A stretch of DNA of 17,192 nucleotides from Bacillota bacterium (GTDB lineage: Bacteria; Bacillota; Clostridia; Lachnospirales; Lachnospiraceae), in contig JAEZPG010000022.1 in NCBI GenBank assembly GCA_023413555.1, positions 1 through 17,192 on the forward strand, given 5' to 3'. Both the position numbers and the translations under genes were made by a program. Position 1 is the stretch's first letter; each line of letters starts with the position of its first letter. The notes under the pieces are model-generated. The model saw only the letters and a list, made by a program, of their open reading frames with translations, did no database searches and had not been told where the DNA came from. Of the stretch, positions 16,309-17,192 are shown piece after piece.

Positions 16309-16356
16309 AAAATGTGCCAGAGTTTAATATTTGCTAAACTCTGGCACATTTTTTTC
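16307..16356. terminator. Perfect bidirectional rho-independent terminator
   Basis: AATGTGCCAGAGTTTA (16311-16326) and TAAACTCTGGCACATT (16335-16350) are perfect complements around an 8-base loop, with an A run before and a T run after. It serves both convergent genes: the aminopeptidase ending at 16308 and the DUF554 gene ending at 16359. Confidence 0.95.
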
Positions 16357-16358
16357 TA

Positions 16359-17078
16359 TCAATGCGTTATCAGCTCGTAGATTACAGGAATTAGTAAGAC
16401 AGGAAGCATATTACCTACCTTAAATTTCTTACCAAAGGCTATGTTGATGCCAACACAGAAAATCAAAGCAGAACCAACGAAACTAAGGTTATTAATAAGC
16501 TGCTCACCAGCTAATTCCCCAAAGAATCTGGAAAACAAGGTGATGGAGCCTTGGTAGAGTAAAATTGGTATTGCAGAGAAGATTGCCCCCACTCCGTAGG
16601 TGGAGGTAAAGACTATGACAATGATTCCATCTAATACCGACTTGGCAGCAAGCATGGAGTAGTTACCGTTTACACCATCCTGGATAGAACCCACTATTGC
16701 CATTGCCCCAACACAAGTAATCAGTGATACATTTACAAAGCCATCAACAAATTGGCTATCGTTTTCGCGTTTTACAGCTTTCTTAATTCTTTCTCCTAAG
16801 GTATCCATCCTATCTTCTAAATGCAGTACTTCACCCAGTACAGTTCCAAGTACCAAAGATAAAATCAATAACATGGTTCCCTGTGTCTCTATAGAGTTCT
16901 TATGTACGACCAGCATCTTCGACAAGGTACCAGCAGCTCCAATAAAAATAGTTGCTACACCGCAAGCCTGCATCAGTGCTTTTTGAATCTGTTCCCTTAT
17001 CCCGTTTCTTAGTAGTAATCCAATCATGCCGCCCACAATGACAGCTATTGTATTTATTAAGGTCCCTAGTCCAAACAT
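16359..17078 (-). CDS. DUF554 family integral membrane protein
   Basis: A 239-residue polytopic membrane protein of the DUF554 family (B. subtilis YdfK is a member), function not established; a transport role is often suggested. The start MFGLGTLINTIAVIVGGMIG is typical. Hydrophobic segments are spread along the length, about six to seven helices. The signature AAKSVLDGIIVIVFTSTYG followed by GAIFSAIPILLYQG is intact near residues 145-180, and ALIFCVGINIAFGKKFKVGN forms the final conserved part. It has an AGAGGA site about 9 bases before the ATG and a strong promoter, and appears monocistronic. Confidence 0.93.
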   Translation of the reverse strand: MFGLGTLINTIAVIVGGMIGLLLRNGIREQIQKALMQACGVATIFIGAAGTLSKMLVVHKNSIETQGTMLLILSLVLGTVLGEVLHLEDRMDTLGERIKKAVKRENDSQFVDGFVNVSLITCVGAMAIVGSIQDGVNGNYSMLAAKSVLDGIIVIVFTSTYGVGAIFSAIPILLYQGSITLFSRFFGELAGEQLINNLSFVGSALIFCVGINIAFGKKFKVGNMLPVLLIPVIYELITH

Positions 17079-17126
17079 GTCAGTAAATCCTCTTCTTTCT
17101 CGTATAAATTGAGTTTATTCGTTATC

Positions 17127-17155
17127 ACTATAGAGGATAAAAAAAGTGGTGTCAA
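17127..17155 (-). promoter_or_regulatory. Near-consensus sigma-A promoter of the DUF554 gene
   Basis: On the minus strand a consensus -35 TTGACA (17155 to 17150) and -10 TATAGT (17132 to 17127) are separated by exactly 17 bases. The start point would fall near 17120, giving a leader of about 40 bases. The remaining bases to the window end hold only a short TTCTTC/GAAGAA inverted repeat (17167-17187 region). Confidence 0.85.
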
Positions 17156-17192
17156 GAAGATTGTAGTCTAGGATTCTTCTTTGAAGAAATAT

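Noticed and set aside
1..17192. Mobile element, CRISPR, tRNA/rRNA or prophage signals
   Set aside because: No transposase or integrase motifs, regularly spaced repeats, attachment-like flanks or cloverleaf/rRNA sequences were seen on either strand.

Overview
The window reads as chromosome of a low-GC, Gram-positive anaerobe, most likely a clostridium of the Lachnospiraceae type. This is inferred from A/T-rich codon use, strong AGGAGG ribosome binding sites, a lipobox-type solute-binding protein and families common in Clostridia (a DUF6106-like protein, a YwmB-like protein, DUF554, short GH77 and M29). Species is not determinable by eye. Base composition and codon style look even throughout. 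I see no insertion sequences, integrases, CRISPR arrays, tRNA or rRNA genes.

Region 1 (1-8315) is an alpha-glucan use locus. It starts with the 3' four fifths of a glycogen/maltodextrin phosphorylase. A good promoter follows, with an array of LacI-type operator half-sites just downstream. Then come a lipoprotein sugar-binding protein, two MalF/MalG-type permeases, a 4-alpha-glucanotransferase, a LacI-family repressor and a small DUF6106-like membrane protein, closed by a strong terminator. The binding protein and permeases import maltodextrins, the glucanotransferase rearranges them, and the phosphorylase releases glucose-1-phosphate. The repressor is the obvious candidate to act on the operator array. 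No transporter ATPase is encoded here, so a shared MsmX/MalK-type ATPase elsewhere is inferred. A terminator-like hairpin between the binding protein and the permeases probably lowers permease expression.

Region 2 (8316-11230) holds single genes: a NUDIX hydrolase (+), a GNAT acetyltransferase broken by an out-of-frame internal deletion (-), a YwmB-like exported protein (+), an unusual structured bidirectional terminator, and an uncharacterised protein with ten consecutive C-terminal arginines and a duplicated N-terminal nonapeptide (-).

Region 3 (11231-16356) is a probable three-gene operon. It encodes a Methyltransf_32-like SAM methyltransferase, a large membrane-anchored extracellular protein with a C39-like peptidase fold that has lost its catalytic residues, and an M29 metallo-aminopeptidase. 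It ends in a perfect bidirectional terminator shared with Region 4.

Region 4 (16357-17192) has a DUF554 membrane protein on the minus strand behind a near-consensus vegetative promoter. The longest gene-free stretches are each under 200 bases and are described as features or in the evidence of their neighbours. The most unusual items are the catalytically dead C39-like protein, the broken GNAT gene, the repeat-built Arg-tail protein and the operator array.
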